From contig NZ_JBKOPS010000019.1 of assembly GCF_047272945.1 (NCBI RefSeq), positions 1 through 36,269 on the forward strand: DNA of 36,269 nt, in the 5' to 3' direction. The translations under genes were made by a program, and so were the position numbers. Below are positions 1 through 7,842 of this stretch, one piece after another. Numbering within the stretch: the first letter of the stretch is position 1; every line of letters begins with the position of its first letter. The stretch comes from Rubrolithibacter danxiaensis. GTDB lineage: Bacteria; Bacteroidota; Bacteroidia; Sphingobacteriales; Sphingobacteriaceae. The notes below the pieces were generated by a model. It was not told the DNA's origin. It saw nothing but the letters and a program-made list of their open reading frames with translations, and did no database searches.

Positions 1-68
1 TAAAACTGAATTTAAATGGAATGAGCCCGATGGAATATCGAGCTCATTATTACAAATCTAATAACTAA
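1..68 (+). CDS. IS3-family transposase, C-terminal fragment (cut by window edge)
   Basis: Only the last 21 codons lie in the window, read from base 3 to the TAA at 66-68. They include a NGMSPMEYRAHY stretch, which matches the usual end of IS3-family (IS150-type) OrfB transposases (…L.GMSPVEYR…). This end follows the DDE integrase core, which lies outside the window, so activity cannot be judged. The stop is followed within a few bases by a typical IS3-family right terminal repeat, which supports the call independently. The element is therefore oriented left to right and ends at about base 96. Confidence 0.78.
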   Translation, partial: KLNLNGMSPMEYRAHYYKSNN

Positions 69-72
69 ATTC

Positions 73-96
73 GTCCAAACTTTTGGGGGCAGTCCA
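73..96 (+). mobile_element. Right terminal inverted repeat of the IS3-family element
   Basis: The stretch GTCCAAACTTTTGGGGGCAG followed by TCCA has the look of an IS3-family right end: a terminal CA dinucleotide, a T/G-rich core and a GTCCAA start, close behind the transposase stop. The matching left end and the 3-4 bp target duplication cannot be checked because the other end is outside the window. Confidence 0.7.
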
Positions 97-193
97 TGTG
101 ATGCAGCCTCTTTTGTTTCACTAATTCTTCATTTTCAGATAATAAAAACTCAACATAAAGTTTCCATGTTGTTTTAATACAATACCGCTGAAA

Positions 194-747
194 ATGAAAA
201 TCACCTTACTATTACCTGTACTGTTTATCAGCGTTTTAAGCTATGGGCCGGTTAATAGAATTTATTCAGATCGTAATGAAATATTAGCTTCGGATCTAGC
301 CTTTCAAAGTATCGCCGATATTACCGCAACTAATTTCCCGGCAAATGCAACAAAGGCAGGGCTGAAAGAGGTTGAAATGGGAACTTTGGCACAGCAGAAA
401 GCTAAAAATTCCTGTGTTAAGAATTTCGCTGCTATGATGGTAGCCGATCATGCAAAATCCAATAATGAAATTAAACAAATGGCGGCGGCTAAAAGTATCG
501 GCATTGTATCAACTGTTACTACCCCTGACCTTCCTATGAAAGATTATACTTCAAATGGTTTTGATATCGAATATATGGTGATGATGATCAAGATCATGGC
601 CGGGCAATAAGTTTATACAAGCGGGCCGTTAGTAATGTAGCTGATGGGGAGATAAAGAAGTACGCGAAGAAAACGCTGCCTGTTTTACAAAAGCATTTAG
701 ATTCTGCCAGGGTAATATACCCCGCTTTACGTCCCTGGAATCAATAA
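194..747 (+). pseudogene. DUF4142 family exported protein, broken by a 1-nt frameshift
   Basis: The open frame from the ATG at 194 encodes a signal peptide (MKITLLLPVLFISVLSYG) and the helical DUF4142 core, then ends at a TAA at 608-610. The missing C-terminal helix is intact in another frame: from about base 592 it reads …SLYKRAVSNVADGEIKKY… and continues through a KKTLPVLQKHLDSA motif to a TAA at 745-747. The break lies at 590-593 (ATC AAG ATC ATG), where family members have a K-D-H motif. One extra base, for example AAGGATCAT, would restore an approximately 184-residue protein. DUF4142 proteins are exported, ferritin-like helical bundles of unclear function. The break is either a real mutation or a base-call error. 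The IS end lies about 100 bp upstream, so the promoter region may also have been disturbed. Confidence 0.82.
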
Positions 748-762
748 TAAATCAGAAGGAAT

Positions 763-1734
763 ATGGAAACACAAGAGTTGGAAGTAAGTGAAAATACAGT
801 GAAGGGCCGTGATTATTTTAATGTCGCCCCGGGCGTTTGGGGGATGAAAATAGTCTTTGTGAACATATATATGGTAGCCACAGAGAGCAATAACTGGGTT
901 CTTGTAGATGCAGGCTTGAAAGGATCGGCCAATAAAATAAAGCGCATGGCCGAAGATTTATTCGGTGAGGGAGCCAAACCCAAATGTATTATTCTTACAC
1001 ACGGGCATTTTGACCATGTAGGAGCTTTAACTGATCTTTCAGATATGTGGCATGTTCCTATTTATGCTCATTCGCTTGAACTGCCTTATCTGAAAGGCCT
1101 TTCTTCTTATCCACCGCCTGATCCTTTAGTTGGAGGGGGACTGATGAGTTTAATGTCATGGACGTATCCCCGCAAACCTAAAAATATGGGAAGAAAAGTC
1201 TTTAAACTTAAAACAGACGGAACTTTGCCTAATATGGAGGAGTGGAGGTATATTCATACACCTGGCCACGCTCCGGGCCATATTTCCCTTTATCGGGAGT
1301 CTGATGGAACATTGATCGCGGGGGATGCATTCGTGACTACTAAACAGGAATCCTTGCTGGCAGTAATTACTCAAAAGAAAGAAATAAGCGGGCCGCCAAA
1401 GTATTTTACAATAGACTGGAAAGCAGCAGCGGATTCGGTAAAAGAGCTTGCAGCGTTGAATCCGCAGGTTGGTGCCACCGGACATGGAAAACCAATGTAC
1501 GGAGAAGAATTAAATACTGCTTTAACCTATCTCGCTGAACATTTCGAAGAAGTAGCTGTGCCTGACACGGGACGTTATGTAAAAGAACCTGCGCTGGCAA
1601 ACGATAAAGGGATAAAATATATTCCTAAACCGCTTGTTAGTACCGGGCTTATTGCTGCTGTAGCAGTGGCAAGTACACTGATTGCTTTTGCAACTATATG
1701 GCAATTGAAAAGGCGAGGGATGATGGTAAAGTGA
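763..1734 (+). CDS. MBL-fold metallo-hydrolase with C-terminal membrane anchor
   Basis: A 323-residue metallo-beta-lactamase-fold hydrolase. The metal-binding THGHFDHVG motif gives H80, H82, D84 and H85. Further ligands are H169 (HTPGHAPGH), D188 (AGDAF) and H241 (TGHGKP). This set is typical of glyoxalase II-like and related hydrolases with a dinuclear metal site. The substrate cannot be told from sequence. Unlike most family members it ends in a hydrophobic helix (about residues 297-316, IAAVAVASTLIAFATIW) followed by KRRG, suggesting a tail anchor with the catalytic domain in the cytoplasm; there is no N-terminal signal peptide. A purine-rich stretch (AGAAGGA) precedes the ATG. It lies 15 bp after the broken DUF4142 gene and may be co-transcribed with it. 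Confidence 0.85.
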   Translation: METQELEVSENTVKGRDYFNVAPGVWGMKIVFVNIYMVATESNNWVLVDAGLKGSANKIKRMAEDLFGEGAKPKCIILTHGHFDHVGALTDLSDMWHVPIYAHSLELPYLKGLSSYPPPDPLVGGGLMSLMSWTYPRKPKNMGRKVFKLKTDGTLPNMEEWRYIHTPGHAPGHISLYRESDGTLIAGDAFVTTKQESLLAVITQKKEISGPPKYFTIDWKAAADSVKELAALNPQVGATGHGKPMYGEELNTALTYLAEHFEEVAVPDTGRYVKEPALANDKGIKYIPKPLVSTGLIAAVAVASTLIAFATIWQLKRRGMMVK

Positions 1735-1736
1735 GT

Positions 1737-1768
1737 AAGTATCAAGTAATAAGTATCAAGTAGTAAGT
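1737..1768. repeat. Short 14-bp-period tandem repeat
   Basis: AAGTATCAAGTA occurs at 1737-1748 and again at 1751-1762, with a degenerate third unit beginning AAGT. It lies in the 54-bp gap between two convergent genes. Similar AAGTATCAAGT-type tracts are, from memory, common between genes of Sphingobacteriaceae. It may mark slippage or a dispersed repeat. Confidence 0.7.
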
Positions 1769-1788
1769 TAAGTTGCAGGTAGAAAGTG

Positions 1789-2991
1789 TTAAAATAGTTT
1801 TAACTGGGTGCTTGCCGGTGGCTTGGCTTTTCCAAATACAGTACGCCCGCCATATTTCCAGGAGTCTGCACGTTCTTTTTCTATGAGCTGTTCGAAATTG
1901 CTGTTTGGAATAAAATCTTTTTCTGCCCTCTGTGCAATTTCCGTTAGTTTTTTAATTGCCTGTTGTTTATCAGATTGTCCGATTTTAGCCCTATGAACAG
2001 CATTTTGGAGTGTAGTGATTGTTTCATCATACACCTTAAGAGGAACAGGGAAAGGATGGCCGTCTTTTCCGCCGTGAGCAAATGAGAAACGGGCGGGATC
2101 TTTAAAACGAGACGGAGTTCCATAAATAACTTCGCTTACCAAAGCCAGCGACTGTAAAGTTCGCGGTCCTAATCCTTCCAGCAACAAGAGATCTTCAAAA
2201 TTTGAGGGATTCTTTTCCTGCGCAAGCCACAATACTGCTCCCAGTCTTTTTAAGTCAACATCTTTTGACCGTACATCGTGATGAGAGGGCATTACCAGCT
2301 TTTGCACTTCCTTGAGCATAGTCGCCGGCGATTCTTTGCTTATAGACATTACTGCATTTCTGGCGTCAGATGCTTCTTTTGCAACCATGTTTACTATTGT
2401 TCCCTGATTGGTACCACAGATGCCTGTGTGAGGTTCATCCACAAAAGATGTGAGAGAGGAAGAGTGCCAGTGATATCTGCGTGCCATTGAACTGCCGTTA
2501 CACATTCCTTGCTGTACAACTGTCCAGTCACCTTCATTACTAACTATAAAATTGTGGGTGTATAGCTGAAATCCATCCTGAACAGCTGTATTATCTACTT
2601 TTGCACTTAATTTGCTGCAACGAACAAGATAATTTCCATCAAGACCGGTTTTGTTGCCAACATGAATTAATTCATTCGGAGCCTGCCTGGACGATTTGCC
2701 CTTACCGCCGCAGATATAAATCCCCAGTTCTTTTGAATGCGGATTTACCGCCCGTTTTAAAGCTCCCATTACAGAAGTAGTTATCCCTGAAGAATGCCAG
2801 TCCATTCCCATAACGGCTCCAAAGCTTTGAAACCAGAACGGATCGCCTAAGCGTCGTAAAATTTCAGCCTTTCCATATTCAGAAATAATAGCTTCGGTAA
2901 TAGCTAAACCTAATTTAGCCATCCGCTCAGCAAGCCATTTGGGAATGTAGCCATAATGTAAAGGAAGATCAGCACTGCCGGACCGTTTCAT
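1789..2991 (-). CDS. DUF763 domain-containing protein (predicted helix-hairpin-helix DNA-associated protein)
   Basis: About 400 residues matching DUF763 (PF05559). The N-terminus MKRSGSADLPLHYG is the family signature, so the ATG at 2991 is preferred over an upstream in-frame TTG at 3009. A central glycine/charge-rich block (ICGGKGKSSRQAP, CNGSSMARRYHW) is followed by a helix-hairpin-helix-like segment (LLLLEGLGPRTLQSLALVSE), suggesting DNA binding. The family has no settled function and has been suggested to be nuclease-like. A perfect 8-bp inverted repeat overlaps the chosen start codon. Transcription is convergent with the MBL gene and divergent from the FMN reductase gene. Family call is secure; biochemical role is not. 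Confidence 0.85.
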   Translation of the reverse strand: MKRSGSADLPLHYGYIPKWLAERMAKLGLAITEAIISEYGKAEILRRLGDPFWFQSFGAVMGMDWHSSGITTSVMGALKRAVNPHSKELGIYICGGKGKSSRQAPNELIHVGNKTGLDGNYLVRCSKLSAKVDNTAVQDGFQLYTHNFIVSNEGDWTVVQQGMCNGSSMARRYHWHSSSLTSFVDEPHTGICGTNQGTIVNMVAKEASDARNAVMSISKESPATMLKEVQKLVMPSHHDVRSKDVDLKRLGAVLWLAQEKNPSNFEDLLLLEGLGPRTLQSLALVSEVIYGTPSRFKDPARFSFAHGGKDGHPFPVPLKVYDETITTLQNAVHRAKIGQSDKQQAIKKLTEIAQRAEKDFIPNSNFEQLIEKERADSWKYGGRTVFGKAKPPASTQLKLF

Positions 2992-3009
2992 TGCTAACAA
3001 AGTTAGCAA
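2991..3009. promoter_or_regulatory. Perfect inverted repeat over the DUF763 start codon
   Basis: TTGCTAAC-AAA-GTTAGCAA has 8-bp arms and a 3-nt spacer. In the mRNA it would form a hairpin directly against the AUG; as DNA it could be an operator. Both roles are inference. Confidence 0.5.
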
Positions 3010-3090
3010 TTTTATTGGCTTTTCGAAATACGTTCTGATTTGTTTTATTAAAACAATAGTAGGAAACCGGACTTATAAATCCAGAAGCTA

Positions 3091-3105
3091 TATTCCGCTG
3101 GAATA
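3091..3105. promoter_or_regulatory. Perfect palindrome upstream of the FMN reductase gene
   Basis: TATTCC-GCT-GGAATA has 6-bp arms. It ends 30 bp before the ATG at 3136 in the divergent intergenic region, a usual place for a dimeric repressor site. No known regulator can be named from it. Confidence 0.35.
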
Positions 3106-3135
3106 ATTGAATCTGAAAAATTAAAAACTTAAAGC

Positions 3136-3711
3136 ATGTATAAACTGAAAATTATTTCATCAACAGTGCGGCCGGGTAGAAAAGGTCCTATCGTAGCCGG
3201 TTGGATAACGGAGATTGCGAAAAAGAACGGGAACTTCCAGGTGGAGTTGCTCGATCTCGGCGTTATCAATCTGCCTATGATGGACGAACCGAATCATCCA
3301 GTATTAAAAAAGTATGAACACGAGCATACTAAATGGTGGAGCGCTAAGATTGATGAAGCCGATGCCTTTATTTTTGTAACAGCGGAATACGATTATAATT
3401 ATCCGGCTCCCTTACGAAATGCAATCGAGTACTTATCGCAGGAGTGGGGGTATAAAGCAGCTGGAATAGTAAGTTATGGAGGAGTTTCTGCGGGAACACG
3501 TGCACAGAACAGTTTAAAGAATGATCTTGCGTCCTTAAAAGTTGTGGCGCTTAACGAATCTGTAAATTTTCCTTTTTTTCAGCAGAATATTAATGATAAA
3601 AACGAATTTGAAGCAAACGAAATTTCTTATAAAGCAGCAGAAACAATGCTGAAACAGTTGCTTCGCTGGACAAAAGGCTTGAAGGTTATTCGGGAGGACA
3701 AAGAATTATAA
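3136..3711 (+). CDS. NAD(P)H-dependent FMN reductase family protein
   Basis: A 191-residue flavodoxin-fold protein of the NADPH-dependent FMN reductase family (PF03358). The phosphate-binding loop is STVRPGR (residues 9-15). The isoalloxazine-contact segment AEYDYNYP (83-90) and the SYGGVSAGTRA loop near residue 113 complete the flavin site. Such enzymes use NAD(P)H to reduce free or bound FMN, quinones or azo compounds in the cytoplasm; the physiological acceptor here is unknown. It appears monocistronic, with 243 bp before cydA. A perfect palindrome lies just upstream and may be its operator. Confidence 0.88.
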   Translation: MYKLKIISSTVRPGRKGPIVAGWITEIAKKNGNFQVELLDLGVINLPMMDEPNHPVLKKYEHEHTKWWSAKIDEADAFIFVTAEYDYNYPAPLRNAIEYLSQEWGYKAAGIVSYGGVSAGTRAQNSLKNDLASLKVVALNESVNFPFFQQNINDKNEFEANEISYKAAETMLKQLLRWTKGLKVIREDKEL

Positions 3712-3919
3712 GTTAAACCTATTAAGTAAGTTTATCTTTTGCTTATATGCAACGCATAGGATTGTGATAGCCAGAAAGAGATCAGAAGGATAAGATTAAC
3801 AGAAAAGAAATATAGAAGACCTTAACTAATAATCATACAGGAAGTATTGATTGTCCGGTAAAGAGGGTTTTTTCTTATACTTTACGTATCTTGCAACGAT
3901 TTAAGAGGGGAGTGCACAG

Positions 3920-3934
3920 GTACATAAAATGTAC
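3920..3934. promoter_or_regulatory. Perfect palindrome upstream of cydA
   Basis: GTACAT-AAA-ATGTAC ends 20 bp before the cydA ATG. It lies where a repressor or a redox or oxygen regulator could block the early transcript. It does not look like a classical FNR/CRP site (TTGAT-N4-ATCAA). The regulatory role is inference. Confidence 0.35.
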
Positions 3935-3954
3935 GAAATTTTAACTTCTTTTTC

Positions 3955-5274
3955 ATGGATGATTTTTTAGCTGCCCGCTCTCAGATGGCCCTTTCTCTGG
4001 GGTTCCATATTATTTTTTCTTGTATCGGAATGGTGATGCCTTTTTTTATGGCAGTAGCACATTATTTCTGGTTAACTACAAACAATATTGTTTATAAGAA
4101 TATTACAAAGGCCTGGAGTAAAGGCGTTGCAATCTTTTTTGCTACCGGGGCAGTATCCGGAACCGTATTGTCATTTGAACTGGGCTTGCTTTGGCCTGAA
4201 TTTATGAAACATGCCGGGCCGATATTCGGAATGCCTTTTTCGCTGGAAGGAACAGCCTTTTTTATAGAAGCAATTGCCCTGGGCTTTTTCCTTTACGGAT
4301 GGAACAGATTCAACCCCTGGTTTCATTGGTTTACGGGAGTTGTAGTGGGTGTTAGCGGCATAATTTCAGGGATATTAGTAGTTGCTGCCAATGCATGGAT
4401 GAACAGTCCGGCGGGATTTGATTTTATAAACGGACAATATCTGAATATCGATCCGATGAAAGCAATGTTTAATGATGCGTGGTTTTCCCAGGCACTTCAC
4501 ATGTCTGTTGCGGCTTTCGTAGCAACCGGGTTTGCTGTTGCCGGTGTTCATGCACTAATGATCCTTAAAGGGAAAAATGTAGTTTTTCATCAGAGAGCTT
4601 TTAAAATTGCAGCCATCTTCGCAACAATAGCGGCCGTTTTGCAGCCCATAAGCGGCGATATTTCTGCTAAAGACGTTGCCCGCAGGCAGCCTGCGAAACT
4701 TGCTGCAATGGAAGCGCATTTTAATACGGAAAAATCAGCTCCTTTAATTCTGGGGGGCATACCAGATGCAAAGAATAAAAGAGTAGATTATGCCATTAAA
4801 CTACCCGGTTTTTTAAGTTTTTTAGCTCATGGAGATTTTAATGCGGAAGTAAAAGGTCTTAACAGTATTCCTCCTGAAAATCATCCACCTGTAGCTGTTA
4901 CTCATTATGCCTTCCAGATTATGGTTGGCTTGGGAGTTATCATGATGATAATATCAATTATTTATTTTATTAGCCTTTTTAAGAATAAAGAATGGCTTAA
5001 CAGTAAGTGGCTTCTTAAACTGTTTGTGATTGCTACGCCCATGGGTTTTATAGCAGTAGAGGCAGGTTGGACAGTTACAGAAGTAGGCAGGCAGCCCTGG
5101 ATCATTTACGGAGTAATGAAAACTGCTGATGCGGTTACACCAATGCCGGGTATTATCTATTCTTTTTACCTTTTTACGGCTGTATATATTTCCCTGGCTT
5201 TCATAGTTATATTCATGCTTTACAGGCAAATTAAGATGGTTGACAAACTCTATGATATTCAGGTTATTGATTAA
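3955..5274 (+). CDS. cydA: Cytochrome bd-type quinol oxidase subunit I
   Basis: A 439-residue polytopic subunit of the terminal oxidase that oxidises quinol and reduces O2 to water without pumping protons. Heme ligands are visible by comparison with E. coli CydA: H18 (heme b595), H182 and M323 (heme b558, FQIMVGLG). Acidic residues E98 and E105 lie in the EGTAFFIEA segment. Q-loop residues K248 and E253 (PAKLAAMEA) match K252/E257. The loop after them is short, so this is the short-Q-loop (cyanide-insensitive-oxidase-like) type. The GRQPW signature is at about 379-383. cydB follows after 14 bp. No cydX-like short gene and no cydDC are found nearby. Confidence 0.95.
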   Translation: MDDFLAARSQMALSLGFHIIFSCIGMVMPFFMAVAHYFWLTTNNIVYKNITKAWSKGVAIFFATGAVSGTVLSFELGLLWPEFMKHAGPIFGMPFSLEGTAFFIEAIALGFFLYGWNRFNPWFHWFTGVVVGVSGIISGILVVAANAWMNSPAGFDFINGQYLNIDPMKAMFNDAWFSQALHMSVAAFVATGFAVAGVHALMILKGKNVVFHQRAFKIAAIFATIAAVLQPISGDISAKDVARRQPAKLAAMEAHFNTEKSAPLILGGIPDAKNKRVDYAIKLPGFLSFLAHGDFNAEVKGLNSIPPENHPPVAVTHYAFQIMVGLGVIMMIISIIYFISLFKNKEWLNSKWLLKLFVIATPMGFIAVEAGWTVTEVGRQPWIIYGVMKTADAVTPMPGIIYSFYLFTAVYISLAFIVIFMLYRQIKMVDKLYDIQVID

Positions 5275-5288
5275 ATTAAGTGTAAGAA

Positions 5289-6302
5289 ATGCTATATGTT
5301 GTAATTGTTTTCCTCTGGACAGCTATCCTGTTATATCTGCTTCTTGGTGGTGCTGATTTTGGTGCAGGAATAATTGAACTTTTTACTTCATCAAAGAACA
5401 GGGAGCAAACAAGAAAAACGTTGTACAAGGCAATAGGGCCAGTTTGGGAAGCTAACCACATGTGGCTGATTATTGCAATTGTTATTTTGTTTGTAGGCTT
5501 TCCGGTTATTTATGCAACTATGTCGGTTTACCTGCACATTCCTTTAGTAGCTATGTTATTGGGTATTGTAGCACGAGGAACAGCATTTGCTTTCAGGCAC
5601 TACGATGCGGTGGTAGATGATATGCAAGAGGTTTATAATAAGATATTTGCTTATTCGAGTTTTATTACTCCCTTGTTTCTTGGTATTATTGCTGGAAGTA
5701 CAGTTTCAGGGCATATTGATATCCATGCGAATGATTTTTTATCTGCATATATTTTTAGCTGGTTAAGCTGGTTTTCTGTAGCTGTTGGGTTATTTACGGT
5801 TGCAATCTGTGGCTTTCTTGCTGCTGTTTATCTTATCGGAGAAACAGATAATCTTACTGAAAAGCGACGTTTTAAGAAGAAAGCATTGATTATGAATATT
5901 GCCGCGGTTATTTGTGGCGGACTCGTTTTTGTCGCAGCCTATATTCAGCATATTCCTTTGTGGAGCTGGATATTCGGCAACGCTATTGGAATCAGTGCTG
6001 TAACTGCAGCAAGTTTTTCGCTTGTTCTGCTCTGGTACCTGACGTTTCTTGGGAAAACTAAAATTATTCGGGTCCTTGCCGGTTTTCAGGTTACCATGAT
6101 CCTGCTCGCGGTAACTTTTCAGCATTTTCCGGATATCGTGTTGCTGAAAAACGGGCAGCACCTTTCCTTAATCGAACATCAGGGCCATTATAAAACTATA
6201 GAGGCTTTGGGTATTGCTTTATTACTTGGCAGTGTGTTTATTCTGCCAGCGTTATACTACCTGATTTATAGCTTTCAGAAAAAAGCTGTATCTGTTAAGT
6301 AA
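5289..6302 (+). CDS. cydB: Cytochrome bd-type quinol oxidase subunit II
   Basis: A 337-residue, highly hydrophobic protein with about eight membrane segments. The family N-terminus (LLLGGADFGAGIIELF) and the segment GPVWEANHMWLI carry conserved polar residues of CydB, which packs against CydA and stabilises the heme-bearing subunit. The gene starts 14 bp after cydA on the same strand, so the two form a cydAB operon. The next gene is on the opposite strand, so the operon holds only these two genes. Confidence 0.94.
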   Translation: MLYVVIVFLWTAILLYLLLGGADFGAGIIELFTSSKNREQTRKTLYKAIGPVWEANHMWLIIAIVILFVGFPVIYATMSVYLHIPLVAMLLGIVARGTAFAFRHYDAVVDDMQEVYNKIFAYSSFITPLFLGIIAGSTVSGHIDIHANDFLSAYIFSWLSWFSVAVGLFTVAICGFLAAVYLIGETDNLTEKRRFKKKALIMNIAAVICGGLVFVAAYIQHIPLWSWIFGNAIGISAVTAASFSLVLLWYLTFLGKTKIIRVLAGFQVTMILLAVTFQHFPDIVLLKNGQHLSLIEHQGHYKTIEALGIALLLGSVFILPALYYLIYSFQKKAVSVK

Positions 6303-6341
6303 AAGAATTTGTCCGATTTAAACACAAAAAAGCAAGCTTTA

Positions 6342-7292
6342 CTAAGGAATAATTACAATTTTTCCCCTAGTATGATGAGTTTCAATTTGTCGCATTGCTT
6401 CTGCTGTTTGATCTAATGGAAACCGGGCACTTACCGGAACTTTTAAATGGCCTTTTTCAGCCATCTCTGCCAGGGCCGCAAGTTCCTTACTGTTTGGTTC
6501 AACAAAAACATAGTGGAAGTTAATGGTTTCAGGCAGATCATTTCCATGATTTAAAATTGAAACCAGTTTCCCTTTCGGTTTTAATGTATCTAAACTTTTT
6601 TGAAGGGTTTCTCCGCTGGCTGCATCAAAAATCAGATCAACTCCCTCAGGAGAAATTCTTTTGATTGCTGCTGCAAGATCTGTTTCTTTATAATCCACGG
6701 TATAATCGGCGCCCAGTTCTTTCATATACACATGGTTTTTCTCACTGGCGACCCCGATTACCGTAGCACCTTTTTCCTTGGCTAACTGTATGGCCATAGT
6801 TCCGATACCACCCGAAGCTCCCAATATTAAAACCGTTTGATTTTCCTGTAGCCTTCCTGCATCTATCAGTGATTGAAAAGCTGTTAAACCTACCAGCGGA
6901 ATACCTGCTGCTTCTTCAAATGAAAGTGTTTTTGGTTTTAATGCCAGGTAACTCTCCGGTATCACTATATATTCTGCAAAGGTACCGTACTGTACTAACG
7001 GCCTCCTGGCATAAGCATAAACCTCATCTCCAACTTCAAATCGCCTTGCGCTATAAGCTCTTTCCTCTACAATGCCGGCAACATCCCAACCAGGTATTGC
7101 CGGGAAATTAATAGGAATAAATGTCTTCAGATAACCTTCGCGTACAGCTGAATCTACCGGATTTACCGCTGCTGCTTTTATTTTTACTAAAACTTCTCCT
7201 TCCTTTAGTTCCGGAAGATCAATTGTTTTGATTTGTATCTTGTCTGCAGATCCAAATTCATCATACACTGCCGCCTGCATTTGCTTTGCCAT
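6342..7292 (-). CDS. NADP-dependent zinc-independent MDR oxidoreductase (quinone oxidoreductase-like)
   Basis: A 316-residue medium-chain dehydrogenase/reductase. The GroES-like N-terminal half (about 1-125) has the VNPVD and IPGWDVAGIV signatures. The Rossmann half has the dinucleotide loop GASGGIG (158-164). The zinc-binding cysteines of alcohol dehydrogenases are absent, so this is the quinone oxidoreductase/enoyl reductase branch. Such enzymes reduce quinones or enones with NADPH in the cytoplasm; the substrate is unknown. M1 or M5 (MQAAVY) could be the start. It is convergent with cydAB and divergent from the MmcQ-like gene. Confidence 0.88.
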   Translation of the reverse strand: MAKQMQAAVYDEFGSADKIQIKTIDLPELKEGEVLVKIKAAAVNPVDSAVREGYLKTFIPINFPAIPGWDVAGIVEERAYSARRFEVGDEVYAYARRPLVQYGTFAEYIVIPESYLALKPKTLSFEEAAGIPLVGLTAFQSLIDAGRLQENQTVLILGASGGIGTMAIQLAKEKGATVIGVASEKNHVYMKELGADYTVDYKETDLAAAIKRISPEGVDLIFDAASGETLQKSLDTLKPKGKLVSILNHGNDLPETINFHYVFVEPNSKELAALAEMAEKGHLKVPVSARFPLDQTAEAMRQIETHHTRGKIVIIP

Positions 7293-7406
7293 ATCTTAAT
7301 TAATAGCTGTCATATTATTTTGTTTAGACTTTCTTATAATCAATAGGTTCTTTAAGCATGTTTTAACTTAATTGTATATTGCTGCTGCATCAACAAACGT
7401 ATATTA

Positions 7407-7733
7407 ATGAGTACTGAAGAGTTCAAATTTCAGGCAATGTCTTTTGCCGGAACCCTGACAACGCCTCATCTTGATCGTACAGCTTTTAAGGTTGAAAAGA
7501 AAAGGATTTATGCTACTTTACACGAACCCAGTGAAACTGTTAATTTGAAACTTTCTTTAATTGACCAGTCTGTTTTTTGCACTTTTGACAAAAAAGCAGT
7601 CTATCCTGTTCCAAATAAATGGGGATTACAAGGCTGGACTACCTTTGAATTACGAATGGTTCCTGAAGAACTAATGCTCGATGCGTTGCGAACCGCCTAT
7701 AAGGAAGTTTTTATTCAGGTAAAAGGGAAATAA
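7407..7733 (+). CDS. MmcQ/YjbR family protein
   Basis: A 108-residue protein of the MmcQ/YjbR (DUF419, PF04237) family. Diagnostic features are the central FKVEKKRIYATLHE strand, the LSLIDQSVFCTFDK segment and the strongly conserved VPNKWGLQGWTTFEL followed by an ALRTAYKEV helix. The fold is CyaY-like and is thought to bind DNA or protein in some members; no enzymatic activity is established. The gene is single, with its own 114-bp upstream region shared with the divergent MDR gene. Confidence 0.85.
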   Translation: MSTEEFKFQAMSFAGTLTTPHLDRTAFKVEKKRIYATLHEPSETVNLKLSLIDQSVFCTFDKKAVYPVPNKWGLQGWTTFELRMVPEELMLDALRTAYKEVFIQVKGK

Positions 7734-7842
7734 ATACTTTCATGCAGTTTAAATAAAGATCGGAGAAAAAGGTGAATGAATAAGATCAAATAGGCTTCTC
7801 TCCAGCAACCTTGTTTTACTATCAATGGTTTACCTGTCCTTA

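Noticed and set aside
66..205. Minus-strand open frame reading WKLYVEFLLSENEELVKQKR across the IS junction
   Set aside because: It has no start codon before an upstream stop and ends inside the IS end. Probably chance, though a disrupted gene cannot be fully excluded.
2992..3009. Upstream TTG start for the DUF763 gene
   Set aside because: The family begins with MKR.G.A.LPLH, which fits the ATG at 2991; the extra residues have no homology.
6303..6341. A cydX-type small subunit gene after cydB
   Set aside because: The 39-bp gap to the convergent gene has no such frame.
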